A stretch of 42,438 nucleotides of DNA. Source: Fischerella muscicola PCC 7414. Lineage in GTDB: Bacteria > Cyanobacteriota > Cyanobacteriia > Cyanobacteriales > Nostocaceae. Position 1 is the first letter of the stretch. Every line of letters starts with the position of its first letter. Under the pieces are notes generated by a model. It had not been told where the DNA came from. It ran no database searches and saw only the letters and a program-made list of their open reading frames with translations. Below, piece after piece: positions 32,751 to 41,342 of this stretch. The translations under genes were made by a program, and so were the position numbers. The stretch covers positions 1 to 42,438 of the forward strand of contig NZ_AJLK01000098.1 of NCBI RefSeq assembly GCF_000317205.1. The letters are read 5' to 3'.

Positions 32751-34316
32751 TTAGTAATTTTTAATCAAATCAGCAGTTTTTTCCGCAATCATGATTGTGG
32801 GAGCATTAGTGTTACCACCAATAATAGAAGGCATAATTGATGCATCTACCACTCGTAGTCCTTGGACTCCATGCACTTGGAGTTGGGAGTTAACTACCGC
32901 CATAGAATCATTACCCATTTTGCAAGTTCCAACTGGGTGATACAAACTTTCTACAGTGTCTCGAATATAAGCACGAATTGCTTCATCATCCTGTACCTCC
33001 AAACCAGGAACAAATTCTTCACCTCGAAAGCTATCAAAGGCTGGCATTTGTGCTAATTTACGTGATAGTTTGACACCTGCTACTAAAACTTCTAAATCAG
33101 CTGCTTTTTCCAGATAATTTGGTTGAATGACGGGTGCTTCTGAGGGATTGGTAGAACGTAAAGTAATGCTACCTTTGCTTTGTGGATATAAAAGAGTCGG
33201 GCCAAAAGTAAACCCATGTCCATCTGGGCGATTAAAGCCGTGATTTAAAAAGTAAGTGGGGGCAAAATGGAATTGTAAGTCATTCAATTCTGAATCAGGA
33301 TTGATTTTGACAAAACCTCCCGCTTCTGCAACATTTGTAGTCAGAGGTCCATTTTTAAACAATAAATACTTTAGAACATTTATAAGTTTTTCTGCATTTG
33401 CCAGAGATACAGATTTAGTACATGTATAAGCAATAGGCACACACAGATGATCTTGTAAATTTTTGCCGACACCAGGTAAGTTCATGACTACAGGAATCCC
33501 CAGAGATTTTAATTGTTCAGCATCTCCAATTCCTGATAGCATTAACAACTGTGGTGAATTAATCGCGCCACTACTTAAAATAATTTCTTTAGCTATTTTG
33601 ATTTCCTGGTTTACACCGTTATGCATGTAGGTTAAACCAACAGCTTTTGTACCTGAAAAATTTATTTTTATCACTTGGGCATTAGTTTGAACAGTTAGAT
33701 TTGGTCGTTGTAATATTGGCTTTAAATAAGCAGCTGCCACACTATGACGTTTACCGTCTTTTTGAGTGACTTGATAAAATCCAAAACCTTCTTGTTTTGC
33801 ACCATTGAAATCTTGATTTAGCGGTAAACCTGCTTGTTGTACTGCTTTGACAAAGGCACGAGAAAGTGGATTAATACAGCGCTGATTGGTGACGTTGAGA
33901 AGTCCATCAATACCGTGATATTCATTTTTCAGGACATTCTGATTTTCAGCTTTGATAAAGTAGGGAAGTACGTCTTTAGAACTCCAGCCTGAATTACCTA
34001 AATTGTGCCAATGATCATAGTCACGTAAGTTCCCACGAATATAAATCATGGCGTTAATTGAACTGCTGCCACCGATGACTTTGCCACGAGGCCAATATAG
34101 TTGACGATTATTTAAGAAAGGCTGTTGTTCTGTGTAATAATTCCAGTCATATTCTGTTTTGAACAACTTAGGAAAACCAGCAGGAATATGAATTTCTTGT
34201 TTTTGATCTGGGTTGCCTGCTTCTAATAGTAACACTCTGGTTTTTGAATTTTCTGTCAGGCGATTGGCTAATACACAACCTGCTGAACCTGCACCGATAA
34301 TTACATAATCGTACAT
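32751..34316 (-). CDS. GMC family FAD oxidoreductase (choline dehydrogenase-like)
   Basis: A 521-aa flavoprotein of the glucose-methanol-choline family. FAD-binding [13 protein letters not shown] (8-20) with the acidic end of strand 2 in LLLEAG, GMC signature 1 [21 protein letters not shown] split across residues 74-95, signature 2 [17 protein letters not shown], and the catalytic C-terminal pair: His in [10 protein letters not shown] and Asn in [14 protein letters not shown]. Typical activities are oxidation of primary alcohols such as choline or alkanols; substrate is unassigned. An acyl-CoA synthetase remnant lies just upstream on the same strand. Confidence 0.94.
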   Translation of the reverse strand: MYDYVIIGAGSAGCVLANRLTENSKTRVLLLEAGNPDQKQEIHIPAGFPKLFKTEYDWNYYTEQQPFLNNRQLYWPRGKVIGGSSSINAMIYIRGNLRDYDHWHNLGNSGWSSKDVLPYFIKAENQNVLKNEYHGIDGLLNVTNQRCINPLSRAFVKAVQQAGLPLNQDFNGAKQEGFGFYQVTQKDGKRHSVAAAYLKPILQRPNLTVQTNAQVIKINFSGTKAVGLTYMHNGVNQEIKIAKEIILSSGAINSPQLLMLSGIGDAEQLKSLGIPVVMNLPGVGKNLQDHLCVPIAYTCTKSVSLANAEKLINVLKYLLFKNGPLTTNVAEAGGFVKINPDSELNDLQFHFAPTYFLNHGFNRPDGHGFTFGPTLLYPQSKGSITLRSTNPSEAPVIQPNYLEKAADLEVLVAGVKLSRKLAQMPAFDSFRGEEFVPGLEVQDDEAIRAYIRDTVESLYHPVGTCKMGNDSMAVVNSQLQVHGVQGLRVVDASIMPSIIGGNTNAPTIMIAEKTADLIKNY

Positions 34317-34319
34317 TGT

Positions 34320-34490
34320 TGGTTGTTGATGGTTGATTGTTGGTTGTTAATTGAGTGACAGCGAAACCCGACCTACCCCAGGGTTATTAGCATTAAATGA
34401 ACCGTATTGGGTGATATTGGATCTGTTGGCATTGGAATAGTATGTTTTTTAACGCGGAGAGACGCAGAGTCAGCGCAGAGGATCGCGGAG
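34320..34490. repeat. TTGTTGG and CGCAGAG-type repeats
   Basis: A TGGTTGTTGATGG block (34318-34350), a GACAGCGAAACCCGACCTACCCCAGGGTT segment and an ACGCGGAGAGACGCAGAGTCAGCGCAGAG block (about 34452-34490), each a recognisable dispersed repeat type in Nostocales. No gene. Confidence 0.6.
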
Positions 34491-34496
34491 TGGGAT

Positions 34497-34742
34497 TTAT
34501 GCTGAGAAGTTGATTTGGTTAATTGTCCAATTTCGCAGTGTCTGACGATGGATTTTGCCGGTTAGTCCTTTGGGTAATTCTGGTAAAAATGCGATCGCTT
34601 GCGGGACTTTGTAAGTTGCTATTCTTTGTTGGATAAATTCTTACAATTCTGTTTTACTGATAGAGTATCCTTGACACAGCACTACAAAAGCTTGTACAGT
34701 TTCTCCCCAAGTTTGATCTGGGCAAGAACAATCTAATTTTTG
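34497..34742 (-). pseudogene. Remnant of an AMP-binding acyl-CoA synthetase (C-terminal end)
   Basis: The minus strand reads in one frame as PDQTWGETVQAFVVLCQG, ISKTEL, an in-frame TAA (34641-34643), then EFIQQRIATYKVPQ, FLPELPKGLTGKIHRQ and a natural-looking stop at 34497. This is the C-terminal AMP-binding_C domain of acyl-CoA/fatty-acyl ligases, including the catalytic Lys segment (TGKIHR). Everything N-terminal to it is missing and the internal stop makes it non-functional. The intact gene probably once sat next to the GMC oxidoreductase. Confidence 0.8.
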
Positions 34743-35050
34743 CTTAAGTAGTAGTAACCCCAGCAAAACACTGCTGTAAATTTTCGGTGTTGCAGAAACC
34801 TGAGATCATTAGATACAAGTTCTGGGGTTAACTCTTCCAATCACAAAAGGTTACAATGCAACATCCGCCAGCCTTTTTTGTTTAGCCATAAATGTATTAA
34901 TGACATCTGTCAAAAGCTAAGGAAGCTATTTCTACCTGAAGTAGGGTTAATCTGGAATATCCAATTTATAAGATTTTGTGAGTGAGGGTTGGCAAATTAA
35001 CCTCGGTAATTTTAGTTACTCAGTTTTGGTAAAGTAATCGGAGACTTTTT
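34743..35050. other. Upstream region of the carotenoid protein gene
   Basis: About 300 bp without a gene. It may carry decayed upstream sequence of the acyl-CoA synthetase, but no homology is recognisable past about 34742. A GGAG (35040-35043) correctly spaced from ATG 35051 serves as ribosome binding site. No clear promoter elements were identified. Confidence 0.5.
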
Positions 35051-35506
35051 ATGACATTTGCAACTGACGAAAGAACCAAAAAAGCTGTAGAACAGTTTCG
35101 CAAATTTGACGTTGATACTCAGTTAGCCTTACTTTGGTTCGGCTATCTAGACATCAAAGATCAATTGATACCAGCAAATCAAACTTCTGCCCAAGATACA
35201 GCTGCGGCATTGTACGATCAAATCAAAGCATTGCCAGAGGAACAGCAGCTACAAGCACAACGTGACATAGCTAGCCGTGCTAATAGCGATATTAGCCGTG
35301 CCTACACTGCTTTAAGTTCCAGTGCCAAGATAGACGTATGGTTGCGTTTAGCGCAAGGAATGGAAGAGGGTGTTGTGATTCAAGTTCCCTCTGACTACAA
35401 ATTGCCTGAGAATACTAATGATTTTGTCAATACCATCAAAGGCTTGGAATTTGAACAGCGTGTAGACTTCACACGTAGTATTGTGATGGAAATGGGAGCG
35501 AAATAA
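35051..35506 (+). CDS. Helical carotenoid protein (OCP N-terminal-domain homologue)
   Basis: A 151-aa stand-alone homologue of the all-helical N-terminal domain of the orange carotenoid protein. It shows the two four-helix bundle halves: VEQFRKFDVDTQLALLWFGYLDI near residues 14-36 and SSSAKIDVWLRLAQGM near 88-103. The aromatic and Trp residues that line the carotenoid tunnel in the family are present (W29, Y32, W97). HCPs bind keto-carotenoids, quench singlet oxygen and, in some clades, quench phycobilisomes. No C-terminal-domain homologue is encoded nearby, so carotenoid loading must come from elsewhere. Clade (HCP1-4) cannot be fixed by eye. Confidence 0.93.
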   Translation: MTFATDERTKKAVEQFRKFDVDTQLALLWFGYLDIKDQLIPANQTSAQDTAAALYDQIKALPEEQQLQAQRDIASRANSDISRAYTALSSSAKIDVWLRLAQGMEEGVVIQVPSDYKLPENTNDFVNTIKGLEFEQRVDFTRSIVMEMGAK

Positions 35507-35507
35507 G

Positions 35508-35573
35508 AAGGTTAAAGGGGAAAGGGTAAAGGTTCAAGGGTTTTATTTTTCCCTTTCCCTTTCCCTTTTTTCC
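35508..35573 (+). terminator. Purine/pyrimidine fold-back after the carotenoid protein gene
   Basis: AAAGGGGAAAGGGTAAAGG faces CCCTTTCCCTTTCCC, followed by a TTTTTT run; it could act as a terminator for the carotenoid gene and the convergent GNAT remnant. It belongs to the same repeat class as those at 12517, 15183 and 23648. Confidence 0.55.
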
Positions 35574-35577
35574 TGTT

Positions 35578-35955
35578 TTATTCTACCTGAAGCGCCTCCC
35601 ACTCTGGACGCAGAATGCCATACTGAATCAGGTCAAAGCGCTTTCCTTCACGCTTGATAAAGCTGCGCTGAATTCCTTGTTGACGAAAACCCACTTTTTC
35701 ATGGGCTTTCATTGACCGGATATTATAGCTAATAGTTGTTGAGCCTACACGGTAGAGGTTTAACTCTCGGAAAGCATATCCTAGAATGATTTGCAGTGCA
35801 TCTGTGCCATAGCCTTTACCCCAATATTCGCGAGCGCCGATCGCCACACCTAGTGATGCAACCTGGTGCATCCACTGTATCTCAGCTAAACCTACCAAGC
35901 AGGCGATACCTAAGTAAATATTAAAGAGATTGTCTTTTTGTAGTATATAGTAATC
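35578..35955 (-). pseudogene. GNAT acetyltransferase truncated by a fold-back element
   Basis: The C-terminal two thirds of a RimJ/RimL-type N-acetyltransferase: LVGLAEIQW, the acetyl-CoA loop region VAIGAREYWGKGYGTDALQIILGYAF, and YNIRSMKAHEKVGFRQQG. Family members are about 170-190 aa; this frame gives 106 aa from a TTG or up to 126 codons reading back to 35955. Upstream of the coding remnant (about 35949) the sequence turns directly into the terminal arm of fold-back copy 2, and a stop appears at 35956-35958. The N-terminal strand and start are missing on the other side of the element, so the gene is probably dead. Confidence 0.8.
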
Positions 35956-36042
35956 CTATCTAATTTGTAAAAATCAAGAGAACCAGATCCCCGACTTGTC
36001 AAAGAAGTCCGGGATCTTGTTTATGAATGATTTAGGATTGCT
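35949..36042. repeat. Fold-back (MITE-like) element, copy 2
   Basis: Outer arms AGTAATCCTA (35949-35958) and TAGGATTGCT (36033-36042) are complementary with one mismatch. The 31-bp core at 35986-36016 (GATCCCCGACTT ... AGTCCGGGATC) matches the core of copy 1, but the outer arms are unrelated in sequence. It sits at the broken 5' edge of the GNAT gene. Confidence 0.8.
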
Positions 36043-36135
36043 GTTGAGTTGTTTAATATGGATTAACCACTAAGGCTAGAAAGCATTAAGAAAACTTGGT
36101 GTCTTTGTGATTCATTTGTTGAATATTGGTAAATT

Positions 36136-36930
36136 ATGGTGATTTGGCAAGCTGATTTTTATCATCATCGGCAACAAGATGCAGCAGGACAAGTTTTATG
36201 GGAGTTGTTGATTTGCGATCGCGATCGCACTTTTCAGTTTGAAGCAAGCTGTCCCCAGTCGGAGGCCAATTCCCATTGGGTTGCTGTTCAGTTGCAACTG
36301 GCTGCTGGTGGAAATTTACCAGATGTAATTCAGGTGTTTCGCCCTCAATCTTTGGGTTTAATTGAACAAGCAGGACGCAGTTTGGGTATCAATGTTGAAC
36401 CTACGCGGCGTACTTTTGCCCTTAAACAGTGGTTGCAGGAAAAGCAATATCCAACAGTAGTAGACAAACCCCCTCCCGCACCACTACCAGAGAATCTCTG
36501 GGGGAAGGAGTGGCGGTTTGCAACTTTGTCAGCAGGTAAGGTGGTGGAGGCGTTTGCACAACAGCCGATTCCAATTTTGGTTATGCCAGAGTTTCTTCAA
36601 CCTATCAATTTAGGTTTGGCGTCAACGGTGTCGGTTCCCGGTGTAATCATTTATGGGGGACGGCAATCAATGCGTTTGGCACGGTGGTTACAACAAGCAC
36701 GTCCTGTAGCGTTAAATTATGTTGCAGGTGCGCCGGATGGGTTGGTATTAGAAGCCGATTTGGTAGATAGATGGATTTTGGTGACGTTTACAGATCCAGA
36801 AGTAGCAGCCGCAGGTAGAGTTTACGAACAGCGCAAGCAGGAAAGCCGTGGATTACACTTTTTACTAGTGCAACCTGATGATTCAGGGATGACTTTCAGT
36901 GGTTTTTGGTTATTGCGTGCTGAAGATTAA
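36136..36930 (+). CDS. Tab2/Atab2 family RNA-binding protein
   Basis: A 264-aa soluble protein of the DUF1092 / Tab2-Atab2 family, found in all oxygenic phototrophs. Seen: MVIWQADFYHHRQ and LWELLICDRDRTF at the N-terminus, IQVFRPQSLGLIEQAGRSLG, LPENLWGKEWRF and a C-terminal FWLLRAE. In Chlamydomonas and Arabidopsis the homologue binds psaB (and other photosystem) mRNA 5' leaders and supports photosystem translation; a similar role in cyanobacteria is inferred. Standalone gene. Confidence 0.93.
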   Translation: MVIWQADFYHHRQQDAAGQVLWELLICDRDRTFQFEASCPQSEANSHWVAVQLQLAAGGNLPDVIQVFRPQSLGLIEQAGRSLGINVEPTRRTFALKQWLQEKQYPTVVDKPPPAPLPENLWGKEWRFATLSAGKVVEAFAQQPIPILVMPEFLQPINLGLASTVSVPGVIIYGGRQSMRLARWLQQARPVALNYVAGAPDGLVLEADLVDRWILVTFTDPEVAAAGRVYEQRKQESRGLHFLLVQPDDSGMTFSGFWLLRAED

Positions 36931-37281
36931 AGAATGGTTACTTCCCTTTTTCCCGACTAATACCACGAAATCTATTATGTAATTTCGCGGTTGTAGAATT
37001 GAAAATTGTGTCTTAAAAAGTAAGATAGCGCTTTCAAAATTTTACCTAGCAGGAAGTTTTGAAAATAAAAAATTGAGTTATCAGTAGTTAGAAATTGCTT
37101 ACAATCAAACGCAGAAAATTATTTATATTGTGTCAGCTAAAACACTAATGTTATGCGTCGTGGTGAGCGGTAATAGATTAAAACAATCTTCCCTACCAAT
37201 TACCAACGACAAAACACGATATCGTAATTAGTTAACCGGAATTGATATTATTTATTCTTCTGTATTTTCAAGAATTATAAG
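36931..37281. other. Intergenic region without recognised gene
   Basis: AT-rich; contains a short TACCACGAAATCTATTATGTAATTTCGCGG partial inverted repeat (about 36961-36989). No coding or RNA feature is supported. Confidence 0.45.
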
Positions 37282-37701
37282 ATGTCAAAATATAGTATTG
37301 TATTAGACAAAAATGAAATTACACAATTAGGTGCTTCATTGCGAGAAATTCAGCAAAATATTCTCAAACAAGATCCCCAAAGAGGTATAACAAGAATTTG
37401 ATTCCAAGGAGAAGAACCTTATTTTGATGTCTTTTTTGAACTCCAAGATCATGAGATAACATGGTTTCAATTCACTTTAAGGGGAAAATCGCTATCTTGG
37501 GACAGTAAAATTCCTGGATGGCAAACAGGTACTACTAATGAATTAAAAGTTGGTGATGTCAGCTTTTATGCTGCTAGTAAAACTATTGAAAATGATATTG
37601 AAATTGATTGGGAATTTGTGAATTTAGTCAAGTCTATTCTTCAAACTAGAGATAAAGAAGAGATTTTTCAAAAGGTTTTATTACTTTTCAAGTACTATTA
37701 A
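37282..37701 (+). pseudogene. Unrecognised 139-codon gene with one in-frame TGA
   Basis: From ATG 37282 the frame runs MSKYSIVLDKNEITQLGASL to codon 39, meets TGA at 37399-37401, and continues in the same frame with clearly protein-like sequence (FQGEEPYFDVFFELQDHEI, WFQFTLRGKSLSWDS, IEIDWEFVNLVKSIL) to TAA at 37699-37701. A single TGG-to-TGA change would explain the stop. I do not recognise the family. Trp/Phe-rich beta strands followed by a C-terminal helix suggest a small globular protein. No frameshift is needed, so decay is recent, or the stop is a sequencing error. Confidence 0.7.
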
Positions 37702-37775
37702 ATTTAAAATAAATATATCTAAATTCAAAAATCTCAAAATTGCTCGTACTATTAGCCATTACTAATTACCCATTT

Positions 37776-38258
37776 CTACATCCGTCTTTCATATTCTTTA
37801 ACTACATAAAGAATGAAAAAAGACACAAGAATACTCAGTAGTCCTAGTTGCCACAAACCACATCCAGCTGTAATCCCTAAGCCTGCGGAAGTCCAAATAG
37901 CTGCGGCTGAAGTAAGTCCACGAACTTCTATTCTTGGAGATTCTTTGTCTGAGGTTTCTCGCAAGATTTCTCCAGCACCTAGAAATCCTACGCCTGCGGC
38001 CACACCCTGAATGACGCGACTGAGTCCATTGTAATCTTCCGGTTCTATGTCTGTTTGTAAAATAACGATGATAAAAATTGCAGAAGCAACACTCACTAAC
38101 ATATGAGTTCTCAAGCCAGCAGCTTTGCGTCTGCGCTCACGTTCTAAGCCAATTATCCCCCCAAAAAATACTGCTAGGCACAGTCTAAAGGCAATGTTAG
38201 CCCAATCATCAGGTGCCAAGAAGAATGTATTTGGTGATACTAACAATGGTAGTGCCAT
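37776..38258 (-). CDS. MgtC/SapB family membrane protein
   Basis: A 160-aa inner-membrane protein with four to five predicted membrane segments. The family signature is clear: FRLCLAVFFGGIIGLERERRRKAAGLRTHMLV at residues 24-55 with LERER and the GLRTH turn, then VIQGVAAGVGFLGAGEIL and GLTSAAAIWTSAGLGI. It corresponds to the short bacterial MgtC-like form without the extra C-terminal ACT-like domain. MgtC proteins are linked to growth at low magnesium and to control of F-type ATPase; function in cyanobacteria is not established. No Mg2+ riboswitch or transporter is seen nearby. Confidence 0.93.
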   Translation of the reverse strand: MALPLLVSPNTFFLAPDDWANIAFRLCLAVFFGGIIGLERERRRKAAGLRTHMLVSVASAIFIIVILQTDIEPEDYNGLSRVIQGVAAGVGFLGAGEILRETSDKESPRIEVRGLTSAAAIWTSAGLGITAGCGLWQLGLLSILVSFFILYVVKEYERRM

Positions 38259-38824
38259 GTGCTAAAAGCGTTATAGTCATCTAAAAAAGCGATCGCCCCA
38301 GTACTCAGCTACAGTTGCGTGCCGTCTGCTTGTACTTTTCCTTCTTTTGTGATTGTGGTGTTGTGATAAGATTTTTGGTATATATTTTTTGTTTATAAAA
38401 TACCCAGCAACCTAACAGTACCAAAAAGTCAAGCTCAAAGATAAGCTATCTACTTGCCTGTTGTTCAGTTTACATATATGTTAACTATGAACATGTGAAA
38501 GCTGTGGCAAATTTAGGAGATAATAACGTCAAGTTATACAAATTTAATCTTTAGCATTTTTAAGTATAAACTCAACCGCAACACCACAAGCTAGAAACCC
38601 TGTTGACCAGCTGTCTATTTACTCAGCTTAGATAGATTTCTAGAAAATTTAGCGCTAGTCTTAGTAGTACGTAGACGCTGAAATTTAGTTTAGTAGGATT
38701 TTGTTCTTTGTCGATTGTTGGTAGTTCCAACGAAAACCGCTAGTACGTCTATGAAACCAACAACTACCAACCGACAACCAACAACTAACAACTAACAACC
38801 AATAACTGACAACTGACTAATTGA
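38259..38824. other. Intergenic region ending in heptamer repeats
   Basis: The first 440 bp are AT-rich without recognised genes. From about 38712 the sequence holds TTGTTGGTAG followed later by the complementary CAACAACTACCAACC and AACTAAC heptamers that run to the GTG start at 38825. No Shine-Dalgarno sequence is visible in front of that start. Confidence 0.5.
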
Positions 38825-41341
38825 GTGGACAAACTCTACTGGCTTGAGCAAATTAAACTGCTAGACCGCGCCGAAGTTGGTGATAAAGCTTTCTATTTAA
38901 GCAAAATCATGCAGCGTGGTTATCCGGTGCTGTCTGGTTTTGTCATTCCAGCATCAGTTTTGCGAGAATTTCTTGAAAATCTCAACAGTTCAGAAGCATT
39001 AATTGCTGACTTGCCAAACTCTTCACTGCACTTGGATGTTGGTAATTGGCGTCAGCTTCAGCAGGTAGCTGAACGATTGCGTCAAGAAATTATTAGTGCG
39101 ATTGTACCATCTCAGTTATTAAGTGCGATCTCACAAGCAACTCAAAAATGGGAAACTCAATGTCTGATTTTCCGCCCAAGTTTAACACTTCCGACAGTTA
39201 AGCCCTTAATTACGAATATATCTGGTTTGTTAGAATCACAAGTTTGTCAGTGTGAACCAGAAGCGATCGCTTTAGCACTCAAGCGGGCTTGGAGTCAATT
39301 GTTTCGCGCTAGGAGTCTTTTATATTGGCAACAGGCAGGGATTGATCTCCAACAAGTTAATTTAGCAGTTTTGGTGCAACCAATCCACAATGCAATTGCC
39401 AGTGGCTTAGTGAGTACTAACTCTTCTCATTGGGAAATTCAAGCCACTTGGGGATTGGGAATAGCGATCGCCCACGGTGAAGTTTTGCCAGATGTCTACT
39501 ACATCCAACCAGAAACTGGCGTTGTTCAAGAGCAGCAGTTAGGGTACAAGCCACTCGCCTATTGTATAAACAATGGAAGTTGTGGGGTTGATTTGCAATC
39601 CACGTCAATATCATTGCCCAAACTAGATGACTCTGGTTTGCAAGTATATCTGCTCAATGAAACCCAACAACAAGCATATGCTTTGTCAGAAGAATATTTG
39701 CAACAGTTGATCAGGCTAACAAATCGACTTGTGAGAGAACTGGGCCCAAACCTCACCCTAGAGTGGACAATTTCTCAACAAATTACATCGGGAATACTTT
39801 ACATAACGCAAATTAGTACACCCCAATTTGGAGTTTCCAATACTCACTTAATCAAAGGGCTAGGCGCAGCCACAGGACGTGTAACAGCACCTGCTTATGT
39901 CATCCATTCTCCCCAAAGACCAGAACAACTACCTAAAGGAGTAATTTTAGTTGCACCAACCATCACACCTAATTGGCTACCAATATTGCAACAAGTAACA
40001 GGTATTATTACAGAGCAGGGAGGTATAACAAGCCACGCAGCAATTCTGGCGAGAGAATTAGGTATTCCAGCAGTAGTAAACGCGGCAAATGCTACGACTA
40101 TGATTCCTAATGGTGAGCGATTGCTAATAGATGGTGATAAAGGAGAAATTTACCGCCTCGGTACAGAGGCACAAGAGGAGGACATTGGCACAAGACAATC
40201 AGATCAATTATTGTCTTTTCTCTCCTTTCCCCATCACACGCCACTTTTCAACCAGTCTGCACCTCTACGGAAAGCAGCTAAGCGTTTACAGAAGAGAAAT
40301 TACTTACATACAGGAGTTTCGCCGCTTTTACAAAATGGCACTGAATCCTCCACAGCTTTGAGCAGTAGTTTTCACCACACCCCAACAGAAAAACAAAACT
40401 CTACCTCATCCAAGATTAACTCCTCAACACGTGAATCTATGATTGCTACTCGGCTGCTAGTTAACTTAAGCCAGCCTAGCTTGATAGAGCAAGTGCTTTC
40501 TTTGCCCGTTGATGGAGTAGGATTATTGCGCTCAGAACTGATGGTACTCAATATACTGGAGGGACAACACCCCCTGCATTGGTTAGAAAATGGGCATCAG
40601 GATGTATTGCTAGAGCGATGGTACGAACAAATTATACAATTTGTCCAAGCTTTTGCACCACGACCGATTTTTTATCGCTCATTGGACTGGCGATCGCGTG
40701 AATTACAATCTTTTAGTCACAATTTACAATCTTCACCCCATTCTATGCTGGGGGAGCGCGGTACATTCAGCTATTTAGTCAATCCTGCCGTTTTTGAGTT
40801 AGAGTTAACTGCTCTAGCAAGTGTACAGCAAGCCGGTTATACCAATATCCATTTACTCTTGCCTTTTGTGCGTACAGTAGAAGAATTTGACTTTTGCCTA
40901 CAAAAAGTAGAGGAAGCAAGGTTAACTCAAATACCCCATTTTCAACTATGGATTATGGCAGAAGTGCCAAGTGTGTTATTTTTGCTACCACAGTATGTCA
41001 AAGCTGGTGTTCAAGGAATTTCAATTGGAACCAATGACTTGACTCAATTACTATTAGGAGTAGATAGAGAGCAGGGACAGTTCGCAAAAGCATTTGACGA
41101 ACGTCATCCAGCAGTTATGAACGCTATATCTCAACTGATCCGCACAGCCAGAGAAGTAGGAGTACCTTGCTCTATTTGTGGTCAAGCACCAGCATTGTAT
41201 CCAGAAATTATCGAGTATTTAATCGAATGGGGTATTAGCTCGATCTCCGTAGAACCAGAAGCAGTATTAAGGACATATCGAGCGATCGCTCGTGCTGAAC
41301 AACGCCTAATTCTAGAAGCCGCACGGCGACAAATGCAATAA
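38825..41341 (+). CDS. PEP synthase-like protein with diverged ATP-grasp domain
   Basis: An 838-aa protein with the pyruvate, water dikinase layout: N-terminal ATP-grasp-like domain (about 1-330), phospho-His domain with His404 in GGITSHAAILARELGIPAVV, and C-terminal PEP-binding TIM barrel (about 545-825) with LLRSELM, MLGERG, WIMAEVPS, SIGTNDLTQLLLGVDRE and Cys785 in CGQAPA. The His and barrel residues are intact, but the N-terminal site has diverged: the family VRSSATAED segment reads IFRPSLTLP. An unusual low-complexity linker (about 446-540) contains an in-frame dispersed repeat. It may be a functional PEP synthase or a phosphotransfer/regulatory relative. The GTG start is chosen because family similarity begins almost immediately. 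Confidence 0.85.
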   Translation: MDKLYWLEQIKLLDRAEVGDKAFYLSKIMQRGYPVLSGFVIPASVLREFLENLNSSEALIADLPNSSLHLDVGNWRQLQQVAERLRQEIISAIVPSQLLSAISQATQKWETQCLIFRPSLTLPTVKPLITNISGLLESQVCQCEPEAIALALKRAWSQLFRARSLLYWQQAGIDLQQVNLAVLVQPIHNAIASGLVSTNSSHWEIQATWGLGIAIAHGEVLPDVYYIQPETGVVQEQQLGYKPLAYCINNGSCGVDLQSTSISLPKLDDSGLQVYLLNETQQQAYALSEEYLQQLIRLTNRLVRELGPNLTLEWTISQQITSGILYITQISTPQFGVSNTHLIKGLGAATGRVTAPAYVIHSPQRPEQLPKGVILVAPTITPNWLPILQQVTGIITEQGGITSHAAILARELGIPAVVNAANATTMIPNGERLLIDGDKGEIYRLGTEAQEEDIGTRQSDQLLSFLSFPHHTPLFNQSAPLRKAAKRLQKRNYLHTGVSPLLQNGTESSTALSSSFHHTPTEKQNSTSSKINSSTRESMIATRLLVNLSQPSLIEQVLSLPVDGVGLLRSELMVLNILEGQHPLHWLENGHQDVLLERWYEQIIQFVQAFAPRPIFYRSLDWRSRELQSFSHNLQSSPHSMLGERGTFSYLVNPAVFELELTALASVQQAGYTNIHLLLPFVRTVEEFDFCLQKVEEARLTQIPHFQLWIMAEVPSVLFLLPQYVKAGVQGISIGTNDLTQLLLGVDREQGQFAKAFDERHPAVMNAISQLIRTAREVGVPCSICGQAPALYPEIIEYLIEWGISSISVEPEAVLRTYRAIARAEQRLILEAARRQMQ
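40263..40294 (+). repeat. Dispersed repeat in frame within the PEP synthase-like linker
   Basis: CTCTACGGAAAGCAGCTAAG followed by CGTTTACAGAAG resembles the CTACGGGAAGCTGCTGGC / GCGTCTACAC unit at 21635-21663 in the debranching gene. Here it encodes LRKAAKRLQK within the non-conserved linker. Confidence 0.6.
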
Positions 41342-41342
41342 A

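Noticed and set aside
37399-37401. TGA as a selenocysteine codon
   Set aside because: No SECIS-like hairpin is evident just after the codon, and the context (Ile before, Phe after) suits a mutated Trp codon.
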